Assembly (NCBI RefSeq): GCF_005080685.1
Contig: NZ_CP039371.1
Location: 5,456,001 to 5,520,000 of the forward strand
Source: Pseudomonas putida
Lineage (GTDB): Bacteria; Pseudomonadota; Gammaproteobacteria; Pseudomonadales; Pseudomonadaceae
Reading direction: 5' to 3'
Length of the DNA: 64,000 bases
Shown: one piece after another, positions 31,776-41,617 of the stretch
Numbering within the stretch: the first letter of the stretch is position 1
Layout of the letters: every line of letters begins with the position of its first letter
Position numbers and translations under genes: made by a program
The notes under the pieces: generated by a model
Told to the model about the DNA's origin: nothing
Databases searched by the model: none
Seen by the model: the letters and a program-made list of their open reading frames with translations, nothing else

Positions 31776-34046
31776 ATGCGCCACGTACCACCTGCAGTGA
31801 GTTCACCACGCCTGATCGCCTCGGCAATCGGCGTCGCCCTCAGCGCTTCGACCGCCTACGCCGCCGACCCGGCTGCCAGCAGTGCCGTGACCCTCGACGC
31901 TACCAGCGTCAATGGCAAGGCTGAACAAGCCAACACCGATTACAAGGTCGACAAAGTCTCTTCGCAGAAGTACACCGCGCCTCTGGTGGACACCCCGCGT
32001 TCGGTCACCGTGATCCCACAGCAAGTGATCAAGGACACCAGTGCCCTGACGCTGCAGGATGCGCTGCGCACCGTACCGGGCATCACCATGGGTGCTGGCG
32101 AAGGCGGCAACCCATCCGGCGACCGCCCGTTCATTCGCGGTTTCGACAGCCAGAGTTCGATGTACCTGGACGGCGTGCGCGATACCGGTTCGCAGACCCG
32201 TGAGATCTTTGCCATCGAATCGGTGGAAGTGGCGAAGGGCCCGAACTCCTCGATCGGTGGCCGCGGCGCTGCCGGCGGCACCATCAACATGGTGAGCAAA
32301 CGCGCGCACCTGGGTAACTCGCTCGATGGCGCCTGGACCTGGGGCAGCGACCAGACCCAGCGTTACACCCTGGATGGTAACTATCAGTTCAGCGACTCCG
32401 TCGCCGGCCGCCTCAACCTGATGACCCACAAAAGCAACGTCGCGGGCCGCGACGAGGTCAACTACGACCGCTGGGGCGTGGCACCTTCGCTGGTCTTCGG
32501 CCTGGGTACCGACACCCGCTTGAGCCTTGACTACTACCACATGGAAAGCGACGACCTGCCGGATTCGGGTATTCCCTACAGCTTGCGCTCTGGCAGCTCG
32601 GCCGCCCGCACTTCGGCCAATCCGGACAAACCGACCCACGGTGGTGGCAGCAGCAGCAACTATTACGGCCTGGTCGGTCGCGATTTTTCCAAGAGCCGTG
32701 CCGATATCTCGACCATCAGCATCGAGCACGACCTGAGTGACTCGTTGACCATCAAGAACACCTTGCGCCACGGCAACACGCTGCAGGACTACATCTACAG
32801 CCAGCCCGACGACAGCAAGGGCAACATCCTCAACGGTGAAGTCTGGCGCCGCCCGAACAACCGCGTGGCCAATACCCGCACTACCACCAACCAGACCGAC
32901 CTGTTCGGCGATTTCTACATCGGCGGCATGAAGAACACCTTCTCCACCGGGATAGAGTTCAGCCGTGAAACCTCGGTGAAGACCGGTTACAACGTCACCG
33001 GCTTCAGCTCCGGCAGTTGCTCGAATGCAACTGGACAGATTTCCGGCGTCTGTACCTCGTTCCCGAACCCCAACCCGCATGACGAGTGGGACGGCACGAT
33101 CAGCCGCACCCAGGCCGGTGCCGACACGGCAGGCAACACGCGCGCGATCTACTTCACCGACACGCTGGAGCTCGACCCGGCCTGGTTGCTGACCATGGGC
33201 CTGCGCTACGACCACTTCGACACCAAGGCCAAGACCAAACTGGCCGACGGTTCGACCAGCTTCAAGACAGAAGACACCAGCGAGTTCGTCACCGGCCAGT
33301 TGGGCCTGACCTGGAAGCCTGCTGAAAACGGCAGTATCTATGTGTCCTACGCCACCTCCGCCACCCCGCCTGGTGCCTCGCTCGGCGAAGGTTCCGACGG
33401 CAACGCGCTGGTCACCGCCACCACCACCAGCGAGCTGAAACCGGAAGAGACCACCAACTACGAAATCGGTACCAAGTGGGACCTGTTCAATGAACGCCTG
33501 GCACTGACCGCGGCAATTTTCCGCACCGAGAAGGAAAATGCCCGCGTCCTGGTGGATAACAATACCTACCAGAACGTCGGCAAGACCCGGGTGGACGGCC
33601 TGGAACTCAGCGCCAGCGGCAAGCTGACCGAAAACTGGCAAGTGTTCGCCGGCTACACCTACATGGACGCCAAGTTGACCGACGGCGGAGCGCAGAGAGT
33701 CGGCACGGTATTCATCGATGGCTATAACGATGGCAACCAGTTGCCCAACACGCCGAACAACAGCCTGACCCTGTGGACCACCTACAACGTCACACCGAAA
33801 CTGACCGTCGGTGGCGGTGCCTTCTACGTCGACGATGTGTTCGGTAACACCACCAACAGCGTGATGGTCGATTCGTACTGGCGCTACGACGCCATGGCCA
33901 GCTACAAGCTGACCAAGAACGTCGACCTGCAGCTGAACGTGCAGAACCTCACCAACGAGGTTTACTACGACAAGGCCTACAGTGCGCACTACGCCAACCA
34001 GGCAGCCGGGCGGACCACGCTGTTGACCACCAGCTTCCATTTCTAA
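31776..34046 (+). CDS. TonB-dependent siderophore receptor (PiuA/Fiu-like)
   Basis: Outer-membrane receptor of 756 residues. Signal peptide after MRHVPPAVSSPRLIASAIGV, cleaved around AYA-AD near residue 29. No STN domain, so a pure transporter. The plug has VDTPRSVTVIPQQVIKDTSA, TLQDALRTVPGITMGAGEGG and RPFIRGFDSQSSMYLDGVRD; the barrel contains KPEETTNYEIGTKWDLFNER, and ends in YANQAAGRTTLLTTSFHF with terminal phenylalanine. This is the catecholate-type group (Fiu, PiuA), which also lets in catechol-bearing compounds. ATG 31776 has GGGGAAGG about nine bases upstream; upstream frames are not conserved. It is divergent from piuC. Confidence 0.92.
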   Translation: MRHVPPAVSSPRLIASAIGVALSASTAYAADPAASSAVTLDATSVNGKAEQANTDYKVDKVSSQKYTAPLVDTPRSVTVIPQQVIKDTSALTLQDALRTVPGITMGAGEGGNPSGDRPFIRGFDSQSSMYLDGVRDTGSQTREIFAIESVEVAKGPNSSIGGRGAAGGTINMVSKRAHLGNSLDGAWTWGSDQTQRYTLDGNYQFSDSVAGRLNLMTHKSNVAGRDEVNYDRWGVAPSLVFGLGTDTRLSLDYYHMESDDLPDSGIPYSLRSGSSAARTSANPDKPTHGGGSSSNYYGLVGRDFSKSRADISTISIEHDLSDSLTIKNTLRHGNTLQDYIYSQPDDSKGNILNGEVWRRPNNRVANTRTTTNQTDLFGDFYIGGMKNTFSTGIEFSRETSVKTGYNVTGFSSGSCSNATGQISGVCTSFPNPNPHDEWDGTISRTQAGADTAGNTRAIYFTDTLELDPAWLLTMGLRYDHFDTKAKTKLADGSTSFKTEDTSEFVTGQLGLTWKPAENGSIYVSYATSATPPGASLGEGSDGNALVTATTTSELKPEETTNYEIGTKWDLFNERLALTAAIFRTEKENARVLVDNNTYQNVGKTRVDGLELSASGKLTENWQVFAGYTYMDAKLTDGGAQRVGTVFIDGYNDGNQLPNTPNNSLTLWTTYNVTPKLTVGGGAFYVDDVFGNTTNSVMVDSYWRYDAMASYKLTKNVDLQLNVQNLTNEVYYDKAYSAHYANQAAGRTTLLTTSFHF

Positions 34047-34059
34047 AGCAACACCCCCG

Positions 34060-34090
34060 AGCCCCGTTCATTCCAGTGAGCGGGGCTTTT
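34060..34090 (+). terminator. Terminator after the siderophore receptor
   Basis: AGCCCCG (34060-34066) and CGGGGCT (34081-34087) with TCA/TGA extending the stem, then TTT. Fourteen bases after the stop codon; the next gene starts 58 bp later on the same strand. Confidence 0.8.
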
Positions 34091-34148
34091 GCGTATCAAG
34101 GCATAATGCACGCCGCGCAGTACGTGGCAGCAATACAAGGTGATCGAT

Positions 34149-36704
34149 GTGCTGAAAAAGACGCTGTTCCAGTTGCACTGGTTCTTTGGCATCACCGCCG
34201 GCCTGGTGCTGGCCTTGATGGGCATCACCGGGGCGCTCTATTCATTCCAGGAGGAGCTGCTGCGCGCCTTCAACGCCGACGTGCTCAAGGTCGAGGTACG
34301 CCCCGAGGGTGTACTGCCGCCAGCCGAACTGGTACGCCGGGTCGAGGCCGAACAGGGCGACAAGGTGTCGATGCTGTGGGTAGATACACGCGAAGGCAAC
34401 GCCGCCCGGATCTTCTTCACCCCGCCTCCGGGCGAGCGCCGTGGCGAGCTGCGCTATGCCGACCCCTATACCGGCGAACTCAAGGGCGAGGCCTCGGGGC
34501 AAGGCTTTTTCAACCTGATGCTGCAGCTGCACCGCTTCCTGGCCATGGGCGACACCGGTCGGCAGATCACCGGTGCCTGCACCCTGATGCTGGTGTTCTT
34601 CTGCTTGTCCGGCCTGTACCTGCGCTGGCCGCGCAAGGCCCTGACCTGGCGTACCTGGCTGACCTTCGACTGGGCCAAGAAAGGCCGCGCCTTCAACTGG
34701 GACCTGCACGCAGTGGCCGGTACCTGGTGCCTGTTGTTCTATCTTCTGTTCGCCCTGACAGGGCTGTTCTGGTCCTACGAATGGTATCGCGAGGGCCTCA
34801 ACCGGCTGTTGGCCGATCAACCGCCAGCAGGCGAGCAGCACAAGCGCGGCGAAGGCCGAGGCCGTCACGGGCCACAGAAAGTAGACAAGAACGCACCGCC
34901 GCTGGTGGTCGACTACGACGCCATCTGGGCCAGCCTCCAGCAATCGGCAGGGCCGAACCTGACCACCTACAACCTGCGCCTGCCGCCAGTGGGTGGCCAG
35001 ACGGCCAACCTGTTCTACCTGCAGGACAACGCCGCGCACCCGCGGGCATTCAATACCTTGGTGATCGACCCGGCCACAGGCCAGGTCAAGCGCGAGGAGC
35101 GCTACGCCGACAAGTCGTTCAAGGCACAGTTGCTGCAAAGCGTCTACGCTCTGCATGTGGGTGAGTACTTCGGCCTGCCCGGGCGGATCATCGTTACCAT
35201 CGCCAGCCTGACCATGCCGCTGTTCTTCGTCACCGGCTGGCTGCTCTACCTCGACCGTCGGCGCAAGAAGCGCCAGGTCCGCGCAGCCCGTGGCAGCGTC
35301 GGCAATGTGGCGGCCAGCGGCGATAGCTGGCTGATCGGTTTCGCCAGCCAGAGCGGCTTCGCCGAGCAACTGGCCTGGCAAAGCGCCGGGCAATTGCAGG
35401 CCGCCGGCCTTCCCGTACAGGTCCGCGCCCTGGCCGAGCTCGGCGAAAACGACCTGCGCCAGGCACGCCGCGCATTGTTCGTGGTCAGTACCTTCGGCGA
35501 CGGCGAGGCGCCCGACAGCGCCCGCGGCTTCGAACGCAAGGTACTGGGCCAGCCCTGGGCACTGAACGATCTCAGCTATGCCCTGCTCGCCCTGGGTGAT
35601 CGCCAGTATCCGCATTTCTGCGGCTTTGCCCGGCGCTTGCAGGCCTGGCTTGGCGAACGCGGCGCCAGCTCGGCGTTCAGCCCGGTGGAAGTGGACAACG
35701 CCGACCAGGCCGCCCTGCAGCAATGGCAGCAAGAACTTGCGCAGTTGACCGGCGCACAGCCGGTATCGGCCTGGCAGCCGCCAAGCTTTGCTAACTGGAG
35801 CCTGGTGCGCCGCGAGTTGCTCAACCCAGGCAGCCAGGGCCAACCGGTGTACCTGCTGGGCTTGCTGCCCGAGCAGCCAGCCAGCTGGGAAGCCGGCGAC
35901 CTGGTAGAGATCCTGCCGCTCAATGGCCAACCGCGCATCGCTGCCTTCCTCGCCGGCATGGCGCTGGACGCCAACGCCCCGGTGCAGGTCGACGGTATCG
36001 AGGAAACCCTCGGCCAGGCCCTGGCCGGACGTCAATTGCCAAGCCGTCGCGATCACCTCATCGGCCTGCACGCGCAAGCCTTGGTCGATGCACTCGTGCC
36101 GATCGGCAGCCGCGAATACTCGATCGCCTCGATCGCCAGCGATGGCGCCCTGGAACTGATCGTACGCCAGGAACGCCATGCCGATGGTCAGCTGGGGCTT
36201 GGGTCGGGCTGGCTCACCGAGTACCTGCCCCTGGATGGCACCCTGAGCCTACGCCTGCGCCGCAACAGCGGCTTCCACCTGCCGGAGAGCTCGGCGCCGA
36301 TGATCTTGATCGGCAACGGCACGGGCCTGGCCGGCCTGCGCAGCCTGATACGCGCGCGGATCAACAGCGGCGAGCAACGCAACTGGCTGTTGTTTGGCGA
36401 GCGCAACCGCGCCCATGACCTGTTGTGTGGCGATGAACTGCAAGGTTGGTTGGCAAGCGGTGACCTGGCGCGCCTGGACCTGGCGTTCTCACGGGACCAG
36501 GCCGAGAAGATCTATGTGCAGGATGTGCTGCTCGAGCACGCCGACGAGTTCAAGCGCTGGGTCGCCGAGGGAGCTTGCGTGTACGTCTGTGGCAGCCTGC
36601 AAGGCATGGCCGCGGGGGTGGATGCAGCGCTTCATGGCATGCTCGGTGAAGCTGCGGTACAGCAGCTGATCGAGGATGGGCGGTATCGGCGGGATGTATA
36701 TTGA
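34149..36704 (+). CDS. PepSY-TM / flavodoxin / FAD-NADPH reductase fusion protein
   Basis: Large membrane flavoprotein of 851 residues. N-terminal PepSY-TM part with helices at [40 protein letters not shown] and [20 protein letters not shown], and a fourth at [21 protein letters not shown] flavodoxin domain follows ([40 protein letters not shown]), then an FAD and pyridine-nucleotide module of sulfite/CYP reductase type ([40 protein letters not shown]). It would carry electrons from NADPH across or to the inner membrane, probably to reduce ferric siderophore. GTG 34149 follows AAGGTGAT by four bases, an excellent ribosome site; GTG 34140 has none. Confidence 0.85.
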   Translation: MLKKTLFQLHWFFGITAGLVLALMGITGALYSFQEELLRAFNADVLKVEVRPEGVLPPAELVRRVEAEQGDKVSMLWVDTREGNAARIFFTPPPGERRGELRYADPYTGELKGEASGQGFFNLMLQLHRFLAMGDTGRQITGACTLMLVFFCLSGLYLRWPRKALTWRTWLTFDWAKKGRAFNWDLHAVAGTWCLLFYLLFALTGLFWSYEWYREGLNRLLADQPPAGEQHKRGEGRGRHGPQKVDKNAPPLVVDYDAIWASLQQSAGPNLTTYNLRLPPVGGQTANLFYLQDNAAHPRAFNTLVIDPATGQVKREERYADKSFKAQLLQSVYALHVGEYFGLPGRIIVTIASLTMPLFFVTGWLLYLDRRRKKRQVRAARGSVGNVAASGDSWLIGFASQSGFAEQLAWQSAGQLQAAGLPVQVRALAELGENDLRQARRALFVVSTFGDGEAPDSARGFERKVLGQPWALNDLSYALLALGDRQYPHFCGFARRLQAWLGERGASSAFSPVEVDNADQAALQQWQQELAQLTGAQPVSAWQPPSFANWSLVRRELLNPGSQGQPVYLLGLLPEQPASWEAGDLVEILPLNGQPRIAAFLAGMALDANAPVQVDGIEETLGQALAGRQLPSRRDHLIGLHAQALVDALVPIGSREYSIASIASDGALELIVRQERHADGQLGLGSGWLTEYLPLDGTLSLRLRRNSGFHLPESSAPMILIGNGTGLAGLRSLIRARINSGEQRNWLLFGERNRAHDLLCGDELQGWLASGDLARLDLAFSRDQAEKIYVQDVLLEHADEFKRWVAEGACVYVCGSLQGMAAGVDAALHGMLGEAAVQQLIEDGRYRRDVY

Positions 36705-36724
36705 GCGGAAGCTGATGTAGCCAG

Positions 36725-36810
36725 CACCGGCCTCTTCGCGGGGCAAGCCCGCTCCTACAGGGACCTCACTGGACCTGTAGGAGCGGGCTTGCCCCGCGAA
36801 GAGGCCGGTG
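36725..36810. repeat. Perfect 37-bp REP inverted repeat, family A
   Basis: Arms at 36725-36761 and 36774-36810 are exact inverted copies, with a 12-base loop. Core GCGGGGCAAGCCCGCTCCTA. It lies between the convergent flavoreductase and amidase genes and probably stops both transcripts. Confidence 0.92.
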
Positions 36811-36815
36811 ATGTT

Positions 36816-37607
36816 TCAGTGCAACTCGAAGGTATCGGCATCCAGATTGGCCGGGAACCGGGTCCGATAGCTGGCCAGGTCCGCCGAGCTCAGCACCGCT
36901 GTGAACACCCCATCCGCCTCGCCTGCGCTCAGCAGGCTCTCGCCCTGGAAGTCCAGTACCTGGCTGTCGCCGGAATAGGCGAAGCCCTTGCCATCGGTGC
37001 CCACCCGGTTCACCGCGGCGACATAGCACAGGTTCTCGATGCCCCGCGCCGGCAACAGCCGGTTCCAGTGCTGACGGCGCGCTGCCGGCCAGTTGGCGGT
37101 GTACAGCAGCAGGTCGGTGTCCTGTGCGTCACGGCTCCACACCGGGAAGCGCAGGTCGTAGCAGATCAACGGACGCACGCGCCAACCCTTGACCTCGAAC
37201 TGCACCTGCCGCTCGCCTGGGGTGTAGTGCTTGTGCTCGCCGGCCATGCGGAACAGGTGACGCTTGTCGTAAAACAGGATTTCGCCATCCGGGCGTGCCC
37301 ACAACAGGCGATTACGATGGCTGCCGTCCGCGGCCTGGACGATCAGGCTGCCGGTGATCACCGCGCCGATCTTCGCTGCCTGGGCCTTCAGCCACTTGTA
37401 GGTCGGACCATTCTCAGGCTCCGCCAGGCGCTCGGACTCCATGGAGAAACCCGTCGTGAACATCTCGGGGAGAATCACCAGGTCGGCGTCACCGACCTGC
37501 TCCAGCAGCACCTCGAAGTGCGCGTAGTTGGCCTCGCGGTCATGCCACGCCAGGGTGGTCTGCACCAGGGCGATTTTCAGGTTGGGCAGTTGGCTCAGAT
37601 CGCGCAT
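36816..37607 (-). CDS. Nitrilase-family amidohydrolase (omega-amidase YafV-like)
   Basis: A 263-residue carbon-nitrogen hydrolase. The catalytic triad is visible: Glu in LVILPEMFTTGFSMESERLA, Lys in LFYDKRHLFRMAGEHKHY and Cys in RPLICYDLRFPVWSRD. The YafV/omega-amidase class turns alpha-ketoglutaramate or alpha-ketosuccinamate into keto acid and ammonia, and the family is often found next to a glutamine-using aminotransferase, as here. ATG 37607 lies inside the aminotransferase's last codons (13-bp overlap), so translation is coupled. An upstream extension to 37655 has no family likeness. Together the two genes suggest methionine salvage or keto-acid repair. Confidence 0.85.
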   Translation of the reverse strand: MRDLSQLPNLKIALVQTTLAWHDREANYAHFEVLLEQVGDADLVILPEMFTTGFSMESERLAEPENGPTYKWLKAQAAKIGAVITGSLIVQAADGSHRNRLLWARPDGEILFYDKRHLFRMAGEHKHYTPGERQVQFEVKGWRVRPLICYDLRFPVWSRDAQDTDLLLYTANWPAARRQHWNRLLPARGIENLCYVAAVNRVGTDGKGFAYSGDSQVLDFQGESLLSAGEADGVFTAVLSSADLASYRTRFPANLDADTFELH

Positions 37608-38743
37608 AGTTTTTCCGCCGCCTGACGCAGCGTCTCCTCTCGTTTGGCAAAGCACAGGCGCACCAGGCGTTGCTCGGGGATGGGTTGCTGGTAGAACACC
37701 GACACTGGAATGGTCGCCACGCCGTGCTCACGCGTGAGCCACAGGGCCATGTCGACGTCGTTCAGGTCCGGGCGGATCTGCGAGTAATCCACCAGCTGGA
37801 AGTATGTACCCGCCGTGCGGGTAAAGCGCAGACGCGAATCTTCGAGCAGGTCGCAGAACAGGTCGCGCTTGGCCTGATAGAAGCTCGGCAATTCATCGAT
37901 ATGCTGCGGATGCTCGGCCATGAAATCGGCCAGCGCGCACTGCAGCGGCGTGACACCGCAGAAGTTGACGTACTGGTGCACCTTGCGCAGCTCGGCGCTG
38001 AGGGCCACTGGCGCGATGACATAGCCAGTCTTCCAGCCAGTCACGTGGTAGGTCTTGCCGAACGAGCTGACCACGAAGGCGCGGGCATACAGCTCGGCGT
38101 GGGCCAGCACACTGGCGTGGCGCACGCCGTCGTACACCAAGTGTTCGTAGACCTCGTCGCTGACCAGGTAGATATCGCGATCGGCAATGAGCCGCGCGAG
38201 CTGGTCGAGGTCCTCGCGAGTGATCAGCGCCCCGCTTGGATTGTGCGGCGAGTTGAGGATGACCATGCGCGTGCGCGGACTGAGCGCATCGCTGAACGCC
38301 TGCCAGTCGATGCGAAAATCACCATCGCTCAATTGCACATGCACGCAGCGTCCGCCAGCCAGGGTCACCGAAGGCTCGTAGCTGTCGTAGCAAGGGTCGA
38401 AGACGATCACTTCGTCACCCGCCTGGATCACCGCCTGGATGGCACAGAAGATCGCTTCGGTGGCGCCTGGGGTGATGGTCACTTCCTGGTCGGCGTCGAC
38501 CTTGGCGCCATACAAACGCTCGACCTTGGCCGCCACTTGCTGACGCAGGGCCGGCAGGCCGGTCATTGGCGCGTACTGGTTATGCCCCGCGGCCACGTGG
38601 CGGCCCACTGCATCGAGCAATGCCTGCGGACCATTGAAGTCGGGAAAGCCTTGGGAAAGGTTGAGCGCGCCGGTTTGCGCGGCGAGCTGGGACATGGTGG
38701 TGAAGATGGTCGTGCCGACATTCGGCAGTTTGCTGCGGATCAT
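37595..38743 (-). CDS. Methionine/glutamine aminotransferase (YbdL-like, class I)
   Basis: PLP enzyme of 382 residues of the class I/II fold, kynurenine/methionine aminotransferase group. Start MIRSKLPNVGTTIFTTMSQL and LSQGFPDFNGPQALLDAVGR are diagnostic of YbdL. The PLP pocket shows in ITPGATEAIFCAIQAVIQAG and VILNSPHNPSGALITREDLD, with the Schiff-base lysine in VVSSFGKTYHVTGWKTGYVI. The arginine in LVRLCFAKREETL binds the substrate carboxylate. E. coli YbdL transfers amino groups from methionine, phenylalanine and glutamine to keto acids. The gene sits upstream of the amidase, overlapping it. Complete. Confidence 0.9.
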   Translation of the reverse strand: MIRSKLPNVGTTIFTTMSQLAAQTGALNLSQGFPDFNGPQALLDAVGRHVAAGHNQYAPMTGLPALRQQVAAKVERLYGAKVDADQEVTITPGATEAIFCAIQAVIQAGDEVIVFDPCYDSYEPSVTLAGGRCVHVQLSDGDFRIDWQAFSDALSPRTRMVILNSPHNPSGALITREDLDQLARLIADRDIYLVSDEVYEHLVYDGVRHASVLAHAELYARAFVVSSFGKTYHVTGWKTGYVIAPVALSAELRKVHQYVNFCGVTPLQCALADFMAEHPQHIDELPSFYQAKRDLFCDLLEDSRLRFTRTAGTYFQLVDYSQIRPDLNDVDMALWLTREHGVATIPVSVFYQQPIPEQRLVRLCFAKREETLRQAAEKLCAI

Positions 38744-38856
38744 GGAGCCCTCTTTCCTGGGGTGTATCCGGCACGGGGTGGAGTCCGAGCATAGCGGATC
38801 GAGCAGTCAGGAAAAAGGTTGAAACAATAGGGAGATTGCGTTGCAGCGAAGCGCCT

Positions 38857-38882
38857 CCACGCGGGCAAGCCCGCGAGGAGGT
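38857..38882. repeat. Short REP-like hairpin after der
   Basis: CCTCCACGCGGGC and GCCCGCGAGGAGG around AA; about 12 paired bases with one interruption. Eleven bases beyond the der stop codon, so it may close the der transcript. Confidence 0.6.
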
Positions 38883-38892
38883 GGACACGGAA

Positions 38893-40356
38893 TCAGCGCT
38901 TGTCGCGGCGCTTCTTCTCGGCCTTCTTGTGGTGCGACATCAGGCGACGCTTCTTGTTGACCTGGCGATCGGTGAGGGTGTTCTTCTTGCCCTCGAACGG
39001 GTTCTCACCGCCCTTGTACTCGATACGGATCGGCGTACCGACCAGTTTCAGCACGCGGCGATAGGTGTTTTCCAGGTAACGCGAGTACGACTTCGGAATC
39101 TTGTCGGTCTGGTTGCCGTGGATCACGATCAGCGGCGGGTTGGCACCGCCCAGGTGGGCATAGCGCAACTTGATGCGACGGCCATTGACCAGCGGCGGCT
39201 GGTGCTCGCTGACTGCATCCTCGAGGATCTGCGTCAGGCGGCTGGTCGGCCAGCGGGTGACCGCCGACTTGAACGCGGCCTGCACCGACTTGTACAGGTG
39301 GCCGACACCGGTGCCATGCAGCGCCGAGATGAAGTGGATGTCGGCGAAGTCGACGAAGAACAACCGGCGCTCGAGTTCGGTCTTGACGTAGTCGCGCTCG
39401 CCCGGCTCCATGCCGTCCCACTTGTTCAGCGCGATGACGATGGCACGACCGGCCTCGAGAGCGAAGCCCAGCAGGTTGAGGTCGTGGTCGACCACGCCTT
39501 CCCGGGCGTCCATGACGAAGATCACCACGTTGGCGTCCTTGATCGCCTGGAGGGTCTTCACCACCGAGAACTTCTCGACTTCCTCGTGGATCTTGCCGCG
39601 CTTGCGCACACCTGCGGTGTCGATGAAGGTGTACTTCTCGCCATCGCGCTCGAACGGGATGTAGATACTGTCGCGGGTAGTACCCGGCTGGTCGTACACC
39701 ACCACGCGCTCTTCGCCGAGCATGCGGTTGACCAGGGTCGACTTGCCCACGTTAGGGCGGCCGATGATGGCGATCTTGATGCCATCCTTCTCGCTCGGGC
39801 CTGGAATGCGCGTCGCTTCCTCGCCTTCGGCGACTTCTTCGTCGAGCGCTTCTTCCTCGGCGTCACGCGGGACGTGGCCGAGCACGGCTTCCATCAGGGC
39901 GTTGATGCCACGGCCTTGGGAGCCGGCCACCGGAATGGCGTTGCCCATGCCCAACGGCGAGAACTCGGCGCGGGCGACGTCGGCGTCGATGTTGTCGATC
40001 TTGTTGGCGACCAGGATCGCCTCTTTGTTGCGCTTGCGCAGGTGCTCGGCAATCATCTGGTCGGCGGCGGTCATGCCGGCGCGGGCGTCGACCAGGAACA
40101 AGACATAGTCGGCTTCCTCGATGGCCATGAGCGACTGCTCGGCCATCTTTTCGTCCATGCCCACTTCATCACCGGTGATACCACCGGTGTCGATGAGGAT
40201 GTAGGAACGACCCTGCCAGGAGGCATCGCCGTACTGGCGGTCACGGGTCAGGCCCGACAGGTCACCGACGATGGCATCGCGGGTTTTGGTCAGGCGGTTG
40301 AACATGGTGGATTTGCCGACGTTCGGCCGTCCCACCAGGGCGATTACGGGAACCAT
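38893..40356 (-). CDS. der: Ribosome-assembly GTPase Der (EngA)
   Basis: GTPase of 487 residues with two G domains in tandem, needed for 50S subunit maturation. G domain 1: [39 protein letters not shown]. An acidic linker ([17 protein letters not shown]) leads to G domain 2: [44 protein letters not shown]. The C-terminal KH-like domain ends in a basic tail, [18 protein letters not shown] 40356 is used, with GGAG eight bases before it. It follows bamB by about 117 bp, which hold a stem-loop. Confidence 0.96.
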   Translation of the reverse strand: MVPVIALVGRPNVGKSTMFNRLTKTRDAIVGDLSGLTRDRQYGDASWQGRSYILIDTGGITGDEVGMDEKMAEQSLMAIEEADYVLFLVDARAGMTAADQMIAEHLRKRNKEAILVANKIDNIDADVARAEFSPLGMGNAIPVAGSQGRGINALMEAVLGHVPRDAEEEALDEEVAEGEEATRIPGPSEKDGIKIAIIGRPNVGKSTLVNRMLGEERVVVYDQPGTTRDSIYIPFERDGEKYTFIDTAGVRKRGKIHEEVEKFSVVKTLQAIKDANVVIFVMDAREGVVDHDLNLLGFALEAGRAIVIALNKWDGMEPGERDYVKTELERRLFFVDFADIHFISALHGTGVGHLYKSVQAAFKSAVTRWPTSRLTQILEDAVSEHQPPLVNGRRIKLRYAHLGGANPPLIVIHGNQTDKIPKSYSRYLENTYRRVLKLVGTPIRIEYKGGENPFEGKKNTLTDRQVNKKRRLMSHHKKAEKKRRDKR

Positions 40357-40391
40357 GCGGCTCTCCACTCTTGAATTCTAGAAAATGCAAA

Positions 40392-40412
40392 GGCCGCTGC
40401 AAGGCAGCGGCC
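40392..40412 (-). terminator. Stem-loop between bamB and der
   Basis: GGCCGCTGC (40392-40400) and GCAGCGGCC (40404-40412), three-base loop, followed leftwards by TTTGCATTTTC. It may reduce read-through from bamB into der. Confidence 0.5.
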
Positions 40413-40473
40413 GGAGTTCGGGCGGCGTGTCCTACGCCGCAGCCTGAAGCCCATCAAGGCTTCAAGCATAGCT

Positions 40474-41616
40474 TCAGCGGATGGTCAGTGCCTCGAGCTT
40501 GCCGCTGTTGCCGAAGACATAGATGGTGTCGCCGACCACCAGGGGGCGGGCGCGCAGGCCATCGCTGTCGATACGCTCACGGCCGACGAAGCGACCATCG
40601 ACCTGGCTGAGCAGGTGCAGGTAGCCCTCGAAGTCACCCACTGCCACGTAGCTGGAGAACACCTCGGGGGCGGTCAGCTGGCGACGGGCCATCGAATCGT
40701 TGGTCCACAGGGCGGAGCTGGAACGCTCGTCGACGCCTTCGACGCTACCGCTGGCTTCACTGACGTAGACGTTACCGAAGCCCTGGGCGACACCCACGTA
40801 GCTGGAGGCATCACGCTGCCACAGCACACGGCCGCTTTCCAGGTCCAGGCCGGCGACACGACCCTGGTAGGTGCTGACGTACAACGTGCCACCGGACAGC
40901 AGCAGGCCGCCGTCGATGTCGACCACACGGTCCAGCTCGGAGCGACCCTGCGGGATGGCCACGCGGCTTTCCCAGACTGGCACGCCGTTGTTGATGTCGA
41001 CAGCCACCACCTTGCCGGTGGACAGGCCGGCGACAGCCATGCGGTTGGTGACGATCGGCGCACCGGTACCACGCAGGGTCAGTACGGCCGGGGTGTTCTC
41101 GTAGATCCAGCGGCGGTCGCCGGTAGCGGCATCGAGGCCGATCAGGCGGTCGTCCTGGGTCTGCACCACCACCACGTCACCGTTGTTGGCAGGCGGAGCC
41201 AGCACTTCGCTGGTCACGCGGGAACGCCAGCGCTCCTCGCCGGTGCTGGAATCCAGGGCGATGACCTCGCCCTTGAGGGTACCCAGCATGACCAGGCCGT
41301 AGCCTACGCCGACAGCGCCGGAAACCGGCAGGTCCAGGTCCTTGTTCCAGACCACCTTGCCGGTGACGCGGTCGAGGGCGTAGACATCGCCGTTGACGTC
41401 GGAGGCGTAGATGCGGTCGTTCTCGATAGCCGGAACCAGGGTATTGTACGTCTCACCCTGGCCGTCACCGATCGAACGGCTCCACTGTTTCTTCAGCACC
41501 ACTTCCTCAGTGAACTTGGTCAGCTCGGCCGGAGGCAGTTCCTTCTTGCTGTTGCTGCTGCAACCTGCGGCCAATACGGCCAGGGTCAGCACTGCTGCTT
41601 GTTTCCAACCGATCAC
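40474..41616 (-). CDS. bamB: Outer-membrane protein assembly lipoprotein BamB
   Basis: Lipoprotein of the BAM complex, 380 residues, PQQ-type eight-bladed beta-propeller. Signal peptide IGWKQAAVLTLAVLAAGCSS with the lipidated cysteine at C19. Blade repeats include VNGDVYALDRVTGKVVWNKD, LKGEVIALDSSTGEERWRSR, DRLIGLDAATGDRRWIYENT, and YQGRVAGLDLESGRVLWQRD. BamB helps feed unfolded outer-membrane proteins to BamA. The start codon is GTG 41616, one base after the yfgM stop codon, so the two are tightly coupled. It belongs to the hisS-yfgM-bamB-der unit. Confidence 0.95.
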   Translation of the reverse strand: MIGWKQAAVLTLAVLAAGCSSNSKKELPPAELTKFTEEVVLKKQWSRSIGDGQGETYNTLVPAIENDRIYASDVNGDVYALDRVTGKVVWNKDLDLPVSGAVGVGYGLVMLGTLKGEVIALDSSTGEERWRSRVTSEVLAPPANNGDVVVVQTQDDRLIGLDAATGDRRWIYENTPAVLTLRGTGAPIVTNRMAVAGLSTGKVVAVDINNGVPVWESRVAIPQGRSELDRVVDIDGGLLLSGGTLYVSTYQGRVAGLDLESGRVLWQRDASSYVGVAQGFGNVYVSEASGSVEGVDERSSSALWTNDSMARRQLTAPEVFSSYVAVGDFEGYLHLLSQVDGRFVGRERIDSDGLRARPLVVGDTIYVFGNSGKLEALTIR

Positions 41617-41617
41617 G

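Noticed and set aside
31803..34040. 745-codon minus-strand frame opposite the siderophore receptor
   Set aside because: Mirror frame of a well-supported receptor gene; no ribosome site, no family likeness.
34242..36179. 645-codon minus-strand frame opposite the flavoreductase
   Set aside because: Antisense shadow without motifs.
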